Origin: Crotalaria pallida
Taxonomy: Eukaryota; Streptophyta; Magnoliopsida; Fabales; Fabaceae
DNA length: 64,000 nucleotides
NCBI GenBank assembly: GCA_037953625.1
Contig: CM075656.1
Location: 30,005,001 to 30,069,000 of the forward strand
Direction of reading: 5' to 3'
Shown here: in pieces, positions 54,001-64,000 of the stretch
Numbering within the stretch: the stretch's first letter is position 1
How the letters are laid out: each line of letters begins with the position of its first letter
Notes under the pieces: generated by a model
What the model was told of the DNA's origin: nothing
Databases searched by the model: none
Seen by the model: only the letters and a program-made list of their open reading frames with translations
Position numbers and translations under genes: made by a program

Positions 54001-54934
54001 TCATGATTGGCCTTTGAAACAATTTTTTTATGGACCTTAATATAAAAAATAATTGAAAAATGATTACAAGAAAATTCAGCATGAAGAATTTACTATTCGA
54101 TTTATGAATTTATTAGTTTAATTTAAACTTATTTTAAAAAATTAAGGAGTGAGCAATTTTTAATTTGTAAATTTAATTTTAATTTTATGAATTAAAATTA
54201 AAATTATACATGTTTAAATAATATATTGTTTGATCTGTTAGTAGAAGAGAAACGCCAAATATAGGAATAGCAATCAACTTGCAATTTAAAATATTGTGTA
54301 ATCCATTTAAAAAAAATAAAATATTTTCTAATCATTATCTCTTAATAGATGAATGTATTCTATTTTATATCAGCATATTATTTCACGAGTGTAGATGGTA
54401 TTACTATTTCCCTTAATTATCAATTATGTATTTGGTTAAAGTATATATTTTTCAAGTCAATGTTATGAAAATTGTATAATTATTGTAATGATTGAATTAG
54501 AGTGAAACGGAAGTTTAGTATATGATATTATTGTTGTGGATCCTATCACAAAATACATACAGATTTTTTTTATGCATTAAATACTAATCATATGAAAGTC
54601 GAATTTTCAGCACAAAGGCAAATGTAAGGTGATTAGAAATTTATTTATGAAAATATTTTTGTACAAGAAAATTTGGCATGAATATTTTACTATTTGATTT
54701 ATTAATTTATTATTTTAATTTACACTTATTTTAAAAAATTAAGGGGTGGGAAATTTTTAATATGTAAATTTACTTTTAATTATATGAATTAAAATTAAAA
54801 TTATACATGTTTAAATAATATATTGTTTGAAATTTTTTTATTATTGAAATGATAGATATGTTAGTAGAAGAGAAACACACGCCAAATATAGGAATAGCAA
54901 TCAACTTGTAATTTAAAATATTGTAAAATATGTT

Positions 54935-55211
54935 CACTACAAGAAATGTGACTTTTTGTGACAAAATTTAGTGATGAATAATAAATTTGTCACTAATAGT
55001 ATCCTGAATAGTGACTAAGTGACAATTCTTCACTATAGCATCCATATTAATAACCATAATATATCGTCACAAATAATTAGTCATTATTGTTAGTCATAAT
55101 TGTGACCATGTAATAACTCATCACTATAAAGTATTTATTAATGACCAAAAAATAGCGTCACAAGTAATTTGTCGCTAATAGTATTCATTATAATGACTAA
55201 ATGGTATTTGT
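54935..55211. mobile_element. One end of a different CACTA family
   Basis: It begins CACTACAAGAAATGTGACTT, preceded by GTT. It carries a subterminal array of GTCACTAATAGTA, TAGTGACTAAGTGAC and GTCACAAGTAATTTGTCGC words. The opposite end (AGTCACATTTCTTGTAGTG) was not found in the window, so the element is truncated or extends outside. Its right limit here is the LTR-like start at 55212. Confidence 0.6.
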
Positions 55212-56404
55212 TGTAAGATCCACAATTTTACCCAATTTATTTGTGTGATTATCTTTTTAATTTTAATTATATTTGTGTTATCATTTTATTTTATAAAAAT
55301 GTGTGAATATACTTAATTTATTGAGTGCTGATTTGTGGTACCTTGATTTTTATATTTATAAAGTTATGATTATGATTATTTGAATTTAATTAATTATGTG
55401 TATGTATGTATATATATAGGTATATACGTGGGATATATATGTGTGTGTGTATATATATATATGATAAAATATTTTATTTAATAATGTAAAATGTATCTCT
55501 AGACTTAAAAATATTTTATAAAGTTTAGTATTTTATTATGAAAATATTATTTGATTTATATTTGGAAAATAAAAGGATTTTTGAAGGGTTAAAGTGTTAT
55601 AACTTCAAAAATTCATATTTTTTTAAAAGTCCAAAAATTACAAACTTTATGTCAAAACGATCGTACTGAAATTTAGATTATGAAAATATAAATTTTTCGA
55701 TTTAATTCTGGATTTTTCGAAATTTAATCTCTGTTACTGTAAAGTACGATTTTTAGTATTAATAAGCTTGAAAATATAACTTTGAATCATTACATGGCTC
55801 TTTGACCAAGAGATATTTTTTTTTGGTGTACACCAAGGGTATCCCCCAGCCGACAGCCGAAGACTAATCCCCTCCGAGGCGTAGAGATCATCGAAGTGGG
55901 TTTTGCCTCTACCAACAATGTCTTTTCCATGCCCACGGCAGGGATCGAACCCCTGACATCATGCTTAAGGAACTCAGCTATCTATCAACTGTGCTGGTAT
56001 TTTTTACTTGCATAAAAAGTTTATGTTCTGAACTCTCATTGGATGAACCATCCAGATTTAGCATTTTTTCTTTTTATTTTTGAATTTTAAATTATTAGAA
56101 TATTATTTGATTGGTTAATCATTAATGAAGGTGGCAAATTAATGATGCAAAATTCTTCCTTCTTGTCCAAGTATGTACACGCCTATCAAGTCTGGTCTGA
56201 GGAGAAGTATTTCAATTTTTAAACTTGTGAAGGAATATTTGAAATTCAAAAGTATATGATTTTTGGTGCAAGGCTTTAATGAAAATTAGAATTCCCATGA
56301 TTTCAACTTGATGGCCAAGTAAAGAAGTAAAATTTGCCTTCTTCCCCAAGCCATAAAACACGTGTGACTTATTTCATTTTGGGGTGTGAAGACAATTTTT
56401 ACTT
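55212..56404 (+). repeat. Probable LTR fragment with SINE insertion
   Basis: TGTAAGATCCACAATTTTAC resembles the start of the long LTRs elsewhere in the window. AT-rich non-coding sequence follows. The 3' end was not found. The SINE at 55818-56010 lies inside. A microsatellite (TATATG)n is at 55400-55465. Confidence 0.4.
55818..56010 (-). mobile_element. tRNA-derived SINE, inverted
   Basis: Same family as 14515-14700. On the minus strand it reads CCAGCACAGTTGATAGATAG (A-box side), then GGGGTTCGATCCCTGCC (a perfect B box) and ends GGTGTACACC. The flanks (TATTTTTT on both sides) suggest an 8-bp or longer duplication. Confidence 0.72.
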
Positions 56405-57900
56405 TGTAACACCCTCACTTTTAATTAGTTAAAATTAGGTTTTATTAAAATTCGTACTTGAAAATTTCGACGAGAATCCGATAGAGTTTCCTCTATTTAT
56501 CGGACTTCACAAAGATTTGCATATTTTAAACCTGCCAGTCCAGAATATTACAAAACCTAAAATTATATTTAACTTCGGCTACCTTGCACTAATGCCCTTT
56601 TCAAAAATAACATAAGTTTCTGGGTTTCTAAAAAAAAATTAAACCATAATAGTTACACCAAATTAATTTAGGTTCTCTCGTGACTAAATTACACTCCACA
56701 GTGTGGAGTGTACTCCTGTTCGGCCATGACTTGTGTAAGCTCCACTTCTGTACCTGTAAAAATATAGCAAGAATGGTAGCATTACACAAAACTTAGGAAA
56801 TAATTTCTAAGAAGTCATAATAATAAACTAAGCTTAACATTTATATTTACATTGTAATAATCATAATCATTTTCAAGTTCACAACACAGACATGCATCAT
56901 TCACAATCACAATATGTGACATTTCCTTCAAAATTATTTTCTTAACTTTCTTTTTCAGCTTTCTTAGTTTTTATCATCTTTCCTCTTTCCTTTATTCATT
57001 TCTTTTCTTTCTTGTCTTTTCTTATAATATACCATTAGGTATTTTTGCATGCGCCTGTTATGATGGTGTCTTCACCCAATAGGATTTCTTACCTTCACCC
57101 AGGATTTTCTTACCGCATAGACCATTAGCTCATTAGGGCCTTTTCTTTGTTCTTTTCTTTCGTGTTTTCTTACATGTCTCATTATTTATTTTATCGATTT
57201 ACCAGGCAGCTATTAATCTCGCGCGGGCCCCAAACACCTAACGAAACTTTGGATCTATGGGATTTACTTACATGAGTGAGGACTTCACCTATGTGGGATT
57301 CGAGTCTATTCCTTAAAATAGACTCTATCCTAACAGGGCACCTAATGGGTACGGATACTCGACACACGATCAATAGTTGTTGTCTTTTGTTTAATTCATT
57401 TATTCCAATGACAATCTAGTCCAGTTAAATTCAAATATATTTGATTCACACTAACATGCAGAAGTCAAATTTTTACTCCATAAATAAATACCAACCAGAT
57501 ATCATCCAATAATCAATAAAAATAATCAATACAATTAATCAATTCATAACCAATTTTAAGTTCACCAAAAATTAACCAAATAATCAATTAACCAATAGTC
57601 AATAAAAATAATCAATTCATCAAAACATAAGCGTGTTCATTTCTTTAATTTAATAACAGACCTATTATCAACATTAACTACCCTATTGTTCACTATTCTA
57701 ATTAATCTTTTCTACTCCTAACCACCACCGTAAACAACTTAGAAATCATGTCCTAAATTAAGTAATACAACCCTCTTACCTGGGATCCTAGCAATAGAAA
57801 CAATATAACGTTCGCGTCCGCGCCTTACTCAAGGGTTAGAGACAACAATAACGTGTTGGATCTAAACAGGGACACACGTTAAAACTAATTATAACATTAA
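56405..57900 (-). repeat. Long Gypsy-type LTR, minus orientation (LTR-E)
   Basis: On the plus strand it starts TGTAACACCCTCAC, followed by ATTTCGACGAGAATCCGATA and GAGTTTCCTCTATTTATCGG. This resembles the reverse complement of the 3' ends of LTR-C and LTR-D. The far end is unclear because a Copia remnant begins near 57900. No coding domains. Confidence 0.5.
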
Positions 57901-60270
57901 AAGTATATATATATATATATGTATATATCAATAAATATAATAAGCTAAATTCATTTTTGTCAAAATAATAAATATATATCATTATACAATAAAAATATAT
58001 CATTTTCTCCAAACGTTTCTTTATTTGAAAATATAGGGATAATAAAAATATTGATGGATCATCGAATAAATTACAATTTGCTAACTTGATGGATCATCGA
58101 ATAAATTACAATTTACTAACTTGATAGGCACAAATTCAATTTGCTAAATGCTCGAGGTATTTCATTTTGAAATGTTTCCTTTAACTTTAGGTAATTCAAA
58201 CAATATTGAAATAAAACTACATAGATAATAAAATAAACACATAACATGAACCATAATCATATAAGTATTCTCAAATAATTGCAATAAACATATCCATAAT
58301 TGCATGACATCATATATATAAGTCAAACAATATATTACTAAAAAACATAAATTATTAGCTAAATCTAAATAGATATATACATGTATATATCAATATCCTT
58401 AATTCTTCTGCGATTTCTCATATTGTTATAATGATATCATTCTCGAATGAACCATGATAATGACTACAAACATATAATGCATTTTATGTTTGCTAGAATT
58501 AAAACTTCGAGATTATTAAAATCTCTTGGAGTTTGAACTATAGGTTCAAAATTATTGCATTTTGCAATTTAATTAATTAAATAGCACATGTCGACCTTTT
58601 ATACTTTATGCTTCAAACATTTTAATTATCCATGGATATGGTTTAACCATATTAAATAGTTCAAGCATATGCTTCGAGCATATTGAATCCTTAATGGGTA
58701 TTCATATATATGTTATTAATCAAGTTAGCCATAAAATAGGCTTTAACATCATTTGACACAAATTGAATCCTTTATATATTGCCAAACTAATCAAGTATCG
58801 AAAAATACTTGCATCCACCACAGGGAAGTATTATTCCTCATAATCAATGTCAGGTTATTGTGAAATTCTTTGGGCAATCAATCTTACTTTATATCTCATA
58901 ATTTCTTCTTTACAATTTCGCTTATGTACAAAAACACATTTGTATACATCTGACTTTACACCTTTAGGTGTACGGACTATAGGTCCAAATACCTGTCGCT
59001 TTTCAAGCGAATTCAATTATGCCTCAATTGTGTCTTTCCATTTTGGCTAATCATTTCTTTGTCTATATTCCTTAATAGACTTTGATGCATGATCATCATT
59101 TTATATCATTTAAGCGCTATATTATATGTAAAATAATTGTCAACGTTGACTTCATTTCGGTTCCATTGTATTTCAGTCATGACATAATTTATTGAGATCT
59201 CTTTGTTTTCACACTTTTCAGGTACCTGAGTTTCTTCTTGAACTGAACTATTAATTATGTCTAAGGACTCTTCAGGAGTCTCTACATCCTCAAATTGACC
59301 ATCTTATTTCTTTGCTCCTTTTTTTCCGAGGATTTTTGTAACTTTTCTTTATTTTGGAACCAATGGGTCTGCCACGCTTCAAGCGTGTCTCATACTCATT
59401 TTCAATTTTAATTTGTCCAAGAGGGACATCAATTTCATTGGAGCATTAGCAGCTGGAATATGTGACTTAGTCACTCTTTTTAGGTCAGTAAATGCGTCTG
59501 GCAATTGGTTATCTAAAATTTGCAAATGAATTAACTTTTGAACTTAAGTTCAAATTATTTTGCTCGAGGATCAAGATAATATAACGATAACTCTTTTCAA
59601 ATAATTTCTTTTTCCAACTACTTATTTTCTCCCCCTAATGTTGGGAAAACAAATTCATCAAAACCATGATCGAAAATCGATCCATGAATGACTCTTTTGT
59701 TGTTGGTTTGAGTTATTTTATTATGGATGGAGATTCATATCCAACATATATTCCCAACCTTCTTTGAGGTCCCATCTTAGTGCGTTGTGGTGGAAAATAT
59801 ACTGCACATCCAAAAGTTCTTAGATGGGAAATATTAGGTTTCTGACCAAAAACCATATGTAAAAGGGGAAACTCATGATAATTTTAATGGCTTGATACGA
59901 ATCAGTGTCATACATGTTCCCAATTAGTAATGACAATAGACATACAATAGTTAATAACTAGATTTTGGTTTATACAATTGCATAAGTAATCTCGCAAACT
60001 TATGGTTGTGAATTGCCATCGAAGAATCATGTGACCATCCAGTTGATGCATCAATTAAAAATATAAAATACCTAAATGATCCACATGATGGAAGTAATGA
60101 CACATAAATATCACCTTGTATTCATTCCAGATTCAATCCAAATTTTATGGTGATGGTCGAATAAACTTTCTTTGGGAACAATTATTAGCACATTGAGATA
60201 ATCAGATTGAAGAAACTTCGGGTTCTTCTTTGGATGTCAACATAAGTTTTAATTTTTTTTTCGCATCATA
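57900..60270 (-). pseudogene. Degenerate Ty1/Copia pol remnant
   Basis: Read on the minus strand, 59740-59870 encodes an integrase C-terminal stretch (ISHLRTFGCAVYFPPQRTKM then GPQRRLGIYVGY). 58811-59047 encodes the start of a Copia reverse transcriptase (RQVFGPIVRTPKGVKS, then EEIMRYKVRLIAQ and DIDYEEYFPVVDAS). Several stops and frameshifts are present, and the catalytic YxDD region was not seen. 59990-60200 looks like the integrase core in decayed form. The element has no intact frame. Its LTRs were not delimited. Confidence 0.7.
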
Positions 60271-60274
60271 TATT

Positions 60275-62765
60275 TGTAACACCCTCATCTTTTAATAAAG
60301 GGAATAAAGTAATTTATTCAGAAATTGATGTGGTGGAAAAGTAAAAGTTCCCTTTATTCAAGATTAGCGGATAAAATGTTTCTTTTTAAAGTACATCGGT
60401 TCGGTGTTACAATGGATCAAATACAGAAATGCCTTTCTCCTTTTCTCAGTTTGAGTCTCTGGCTTGCTCGGTGGATTGACTTCATCGGCTACTTGTACCT
60501 ACCACCAAAGGCTAGGGGGGAGTAAGTCATAGCTGAAGCGCATAATCAAATAATAATCTACCAGAACTAGAAATAACGATCACAAATAGTCAAGTAATTC
60601 AAGTAGCATGCATACATGATGGCACACCCAATTTATAACACAGTTGTCTTATAATTAAGTGGCATAATGCATGCATTCTAATATCCTTCTTCTCGTCTTG
60701 AATCCTATAGCATTTTTTTCTAACCACCCTTCTCATTTAACCACCCTTCAAGTCCACAACCCTTCTCATTCAGCCACTCTTCGAACCCACGACCCTTCTT
60801 GTTCAACCACCCTTCGAATCCACGACCCTTCTCGTTCAACCACCCTTCATCTAACCACCCTATGAATCTTAACATCCACAACTCCTCATATGAATGCAAT
60901 TAACCTCTTTGTTTCACTTTGCATTATGAATTCATTTCATAAATATGCATTCATATGTTCACTTTGCATTATGAATTTGTTTCATAAATATGCATTCATA
61001 CGTTCACTTTGCATTATGAATTCATTTCATAAATATGCATCCATATGTTTATAATCATTCATCATCAAAGTAATCATATAATCATACAATTACTCCCAAG
61101 ATACCACTCATAATGTACAAGTAAGATAGGTTAAGGAGAGGTATATTAAAGTTTGGTATTTTCACCCCTTTAGAGTCATTCCAATTGATTAGAAAAGTCT
61201 CCAATCAACTAGAATGTAAAAATTCAACTTTGGAGGGAAAACTGAAGGGGTCATATCAATGTGCCCTCATGCATATCGATATGCACCATCGACATCCCCC
61301 TCTGGTTATCGATATCCACCTTCCATTTCTGCATGTTAGCTTAAGGTTTGAAATACCAATAAATCTCAATATACTTCACTTTAACCCTTCTCAACCCAAA
61401 ATAGATCAATATCATGTATAAATACATCTGTTCATGCATAAATTCAGCAAACATGGCATCAACTTCATGTAAAATTCAAGTATTATGCATAAAAGACACA
61501 AAGATCATCACATAACCTATGATTTCCATTTCCCTTTCATTATAGTTCAGTTTCTTTATTGGTTCAGCACTTAATCATCATATATAAATTGTTCCAATTC
61601 ATAAATTATGCTAGAATGACCTCCAAGTCATTTTCTTATAGCAAGTTCTCAATTTTCCCTAGTTTTGCCCTTGAGTTCATGAGAACTCCTATATCTCTAG
61701 CCATCCGATTATTATTCTAGCACCCGGTTAACTTCTCCCTTACCTATTTGAGATGATTCATACTGGTTTGGATTGAAAAAGATTGGTTTGGTTGAGAAAA
61801 TATCAACTTTTCTGGTTCAGTCTCCACAACTCTGTTTTCAGTTGCACAAGATAGCAAAAATCAAGGTTTTATATCAATAATAAATCACAACAAATCGTGA
61901 TCAATGATTGAAATCAAAACTACGATATGAAATCTTGAAAATAAAACAAGTTTGAAGCCCAAAGGATGCTTGAGCTTACCACACGGACTCAAAGAACAGA
62001 GCTTCCCTGAATCTGAATTCTGCAGATTTCAGATTTAGGTACTGAACTTTGCAGGAGTATAACTCATTCCATACTCCACGAAATCAGACAAGCTTGGTAC
62101 CAAATTGAAGAGGGTTGAACGAGCTTCAGTTTGGTATAATATTTGTAGGTTTTTGAGGCTTGGATAAAAGGGAACGAATAAAGGAAACTCAGGCACTTGA
62201 ATCTGAAACTTCAGATTTCAGTTTCATACACCAAGCTTTGCAGGTTGATAACTATTTCCACAGGCTACCAAAACGAACAAACTTGGTGTCAAATCGAAGA
62301 GAGTTTAACGAAATTTAATTTGGTGTATAGTTTACTGGGTTTTGAGACTCAGATCATGGAAAACGAGAAGCAAGAAGGTGATGACAGCAAAACTCGTTTT
62401 CTGCAGAATTTCACTAAGTTTTGGCTTTTCTTTCTCACATACTCCCTCCTATATTTAAATTAATCACTCTTGGATGTCCCTTTCATTCCTACACTGCGTC
62501 CAAGAGATATTTAGGGAGGTTTGTGGCTGAAATCAACAAAAAATCCCAGCCCTTCGTGTGTTAACCGACTTATTTTTGGGCCATCAGAGTCGTGGATATC
62601 GATATCCACCTATATCCATAGGTGGATATCGATATCCCTAATATGGATATCTATATCCAATACCAAAAATGACAGCACCTTTCGCATTCAAATGGCCATA
62701 ACTTTTTCGTTAACCGTTGGATCTTGCTCAAATTTGGAGATAAGCTTCCTAACATACTTATCTTC
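60275..62765 (-). repeat. Long Gypsy-type LTR, minus orientation (LTR-F), right part outside
   Basis: On the plus strand it starts TGTAACACCCTCATC. It carries palindromes GGATATCGATATCC and variants at 61271-61312 and 62596-62660, and a CCACCCTTC/CACGACCCTTCTCATTCA-type tandem array at 60724-60860. LTR-G interrupts it at 62766, so its other end is not in the window. Confidence 0.6.
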
Positions 62766-64000
62766 TGTAACACCCCAAAATTTTAATCCCCGATTAATGA
62801 AATGTTAATTATAATGTTTAATTATAATTAATGATTTCTCTATTAATCCTTGATTAAAATATGTGTTTATGTAGTTAGAAAATGTATGTGAAGGTATTTA
62901 ATAAATATAATAATGCATGAAATAATATTTTTGCATATTAGTCCCTGGGTTGGGACCTAGAAGCAAATATAGGAAAGGTTTTGGAGGGAAAGTAAATAAA
63001 ATATTTATTTTTCAAAAACTGGGCAAAATACTCGAGTATTTTCTGGAATACTCGAGTATTCTGGACAGAGTTGCACGAGTTAGTGCGTTGGGTAAGTCAC
63101 CACCACCGATTCCCCTTCGTCGACACGAATACTCCATCATCAACACTTCATCTGTGTCGTGTCGCCATGCATGAGCTTTCTCTTTGTCTATTTAAGTGAA
63201 TCAAACTCGATTTGTTGAAGCTCTTGGTCAAAATTCGAAGTTGTTGAGAAGTTAGGGTTTCGAACTTGTTTCCTTCAATTCCTCTTCATTCCTGAGTGTT
63301 AGAATTTGAGTGATACACGAATACAAAGCTCACATCACGAGCTTTGTATAAACACCAAAATCGTGAGGATTGAGTGAGTGTGGTGGGAGATTCAAGGCTT
63401 GGAAGTGCAGCTGTTCTTGGTCAAGCTGTGTCTGGAGCTTACTTCGATTTTGATTTCTGGTAAGCTCACGAGTCCTTGAGTTCCAAATTCGATTTCTATA
63501 GTTAGTATGTGTTGCATAGAGTTTAGAAAATCTAAAATCCCCAATTCTTATCTCTGTTTCATGTGTGAACCAATTCAATTTTGGTGGTGCACTCAAACTG
63601 CTCTGCATGTGATGCTTGAAGCTGTTCTGGGTGTTGAGGAGCCTTTTTCTTGCAAATCCTTTGTTGATTCACGTCTGATAGGTAAGGGGAAGTAATTTCG
63701 TACACTAGATAGAGTTTATATTCCATTAAATGCATTAGAGAGCCACCAAGAGGCTCTAAGGGCTTAGTTTGAATAGGAACTTTGGTTTGGAGACCAAGTC
63801 ATGCTCTAAAACTGTGTTGAGCAAGTTCTAAATCATGCATGCAATCTTAAATGAACACTATTTCATGAGTATTGTGCTTATTATGCAATTTGAGGTGTTG
63901 AGTTGTCAAATTGTGTATTTTATGCATTAAGGATTGATTCTCTGTCAAATCTGTAATTTGATATGAAATGAGTGTTGTAACATGTCCTATTTATGATATA
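62766..64000 (+). repeat. 5' part of a LTR-B family LTR (LTR-G)
   Basis: It starts TGTAACACCCC and follows 24849-26090 closely over its whole visible length, including the two ACTCGAGTA copies at 63029 and 63050. TCTTC (62761-62765) is the expected left target copy. It runs off the window end. Confidence 0.85.

Larger units (their letters stand above)
52315..54934. repeat. Three diverged tandem copies upstream of the CLE-like gene
   Basis: Copies begin near 52315, 53150 and 54350. Shared blocks include GGTTAAAGTATATATTTCTC, TTGTTGTGGATCCTACCCAC, CATTAAATACTAATCATAT, AATTAAAATTAAAATTATAC followed by ATGTTTAAA, and TTAGTAGAAGA with CCAAATATAGGAATAGCAAT. The middle copy is longer because it contains the AT microsatellite and the 105-bp tandem repeat. 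No coding sequence is present. Confidence 0.75.

Noticed and set aside
1..64000. rRNA or intact tRNA genes
   Set aside because: None seen; the only tRNA-like sequences are the SINE promoter regions and retrotransposon primer-binding sites.

Overview
The window reads as nuclear DNA of a eudicot plant, probably a legume. It is AT-rich, host genes are sparse and intron-bearing, and most of the sequence is LTR retrotransposon, CACTA, hAT, Mutator-like, MITE and SINE DNA. The legume call is an inference from the style of the CACTA elements and repeats; I cannot name a species. Two host genes look intact: an R2R3-MYB transcription factor (9961-12649, minus strand, three exons) and a secreted precursor with seven tandem CLE-like peptide motifs (51346-52095, minus strand).

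Layout. 1-6464: an Athila-like Ty3/Gypsy element with gag and protease but no reverse transcriptase, RNase H or integrase. A second polypurine/internal end stands in front of its first LTR. 6465-7855: minus-strand gag fragment, primer-binding site and LTR of another Gypsy element that the Athila copy interrupts. 7856-9670: right part of an hAT element, itself split by a 676-bp fold-back Mutator-like element. 9961-12760: the MYB gene and its promoter, with MITEs in intron 2. 12760-23772: intergenic DNA with MITEs, a SINE with a 17-bp target duplication, a Mutator-like element with internal repeats, a 1.35-kb hAT element, and one candidate small secreted peptide.

23773-46984 is a multi-level nest that can be unpacked by target-site duplications (TSDs). 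A long LTR holds a 15.3-kb CACTA element (TSD GGA). That element holds a solo LTR (TSD CCAGC) and a second CACTA element of the same family in the opposite orientation (TSD TAT). The second CACTA element holds a 407-bp hAT MITE (TSD GTTTCAGG). Further right, the same host LTR holds an inverted LTR (TSD GAGGG), which holds another solo LTR (TSD GAAGG). Both CACTA elements carry fragments of ordinary genes. The outer one has an SCL-type SR splicing factor, a receptor-like cytoplasmic kinase, an MSI4/FVE-type WD40 protein and probably a WUSCHEL C-terminus. The inner one has APC4-like and SRFR1-like fragments. All six run in the same direction relative to their element's ends.

46985-54934: a decayed sugar-transporter gene, MITE and hAT pieces, then the CLE-like gene with a TATA box and a roughly 2.6-kb upstream region made of three diverged tandem copies. 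54935-64000: one end of a different CACTA element, several long Ty3/Gypsy-type LTRs, a SINE and a degenerate Copia remnant.

The strongest leads are three. First, the seven-repeat CLE-like precursor, whose motif lacks the usual Pro-Leu near its end. Second, the paired same-family gene-capturing CACTA elements. Third, arrays of perfect palindromes in the long LTRs: the motif differs between LTR families (ACTCGAGT, TAATCGATTA, GGATATCGATATCC), but all are centred on TCGA and several sit at matching LTR positions.
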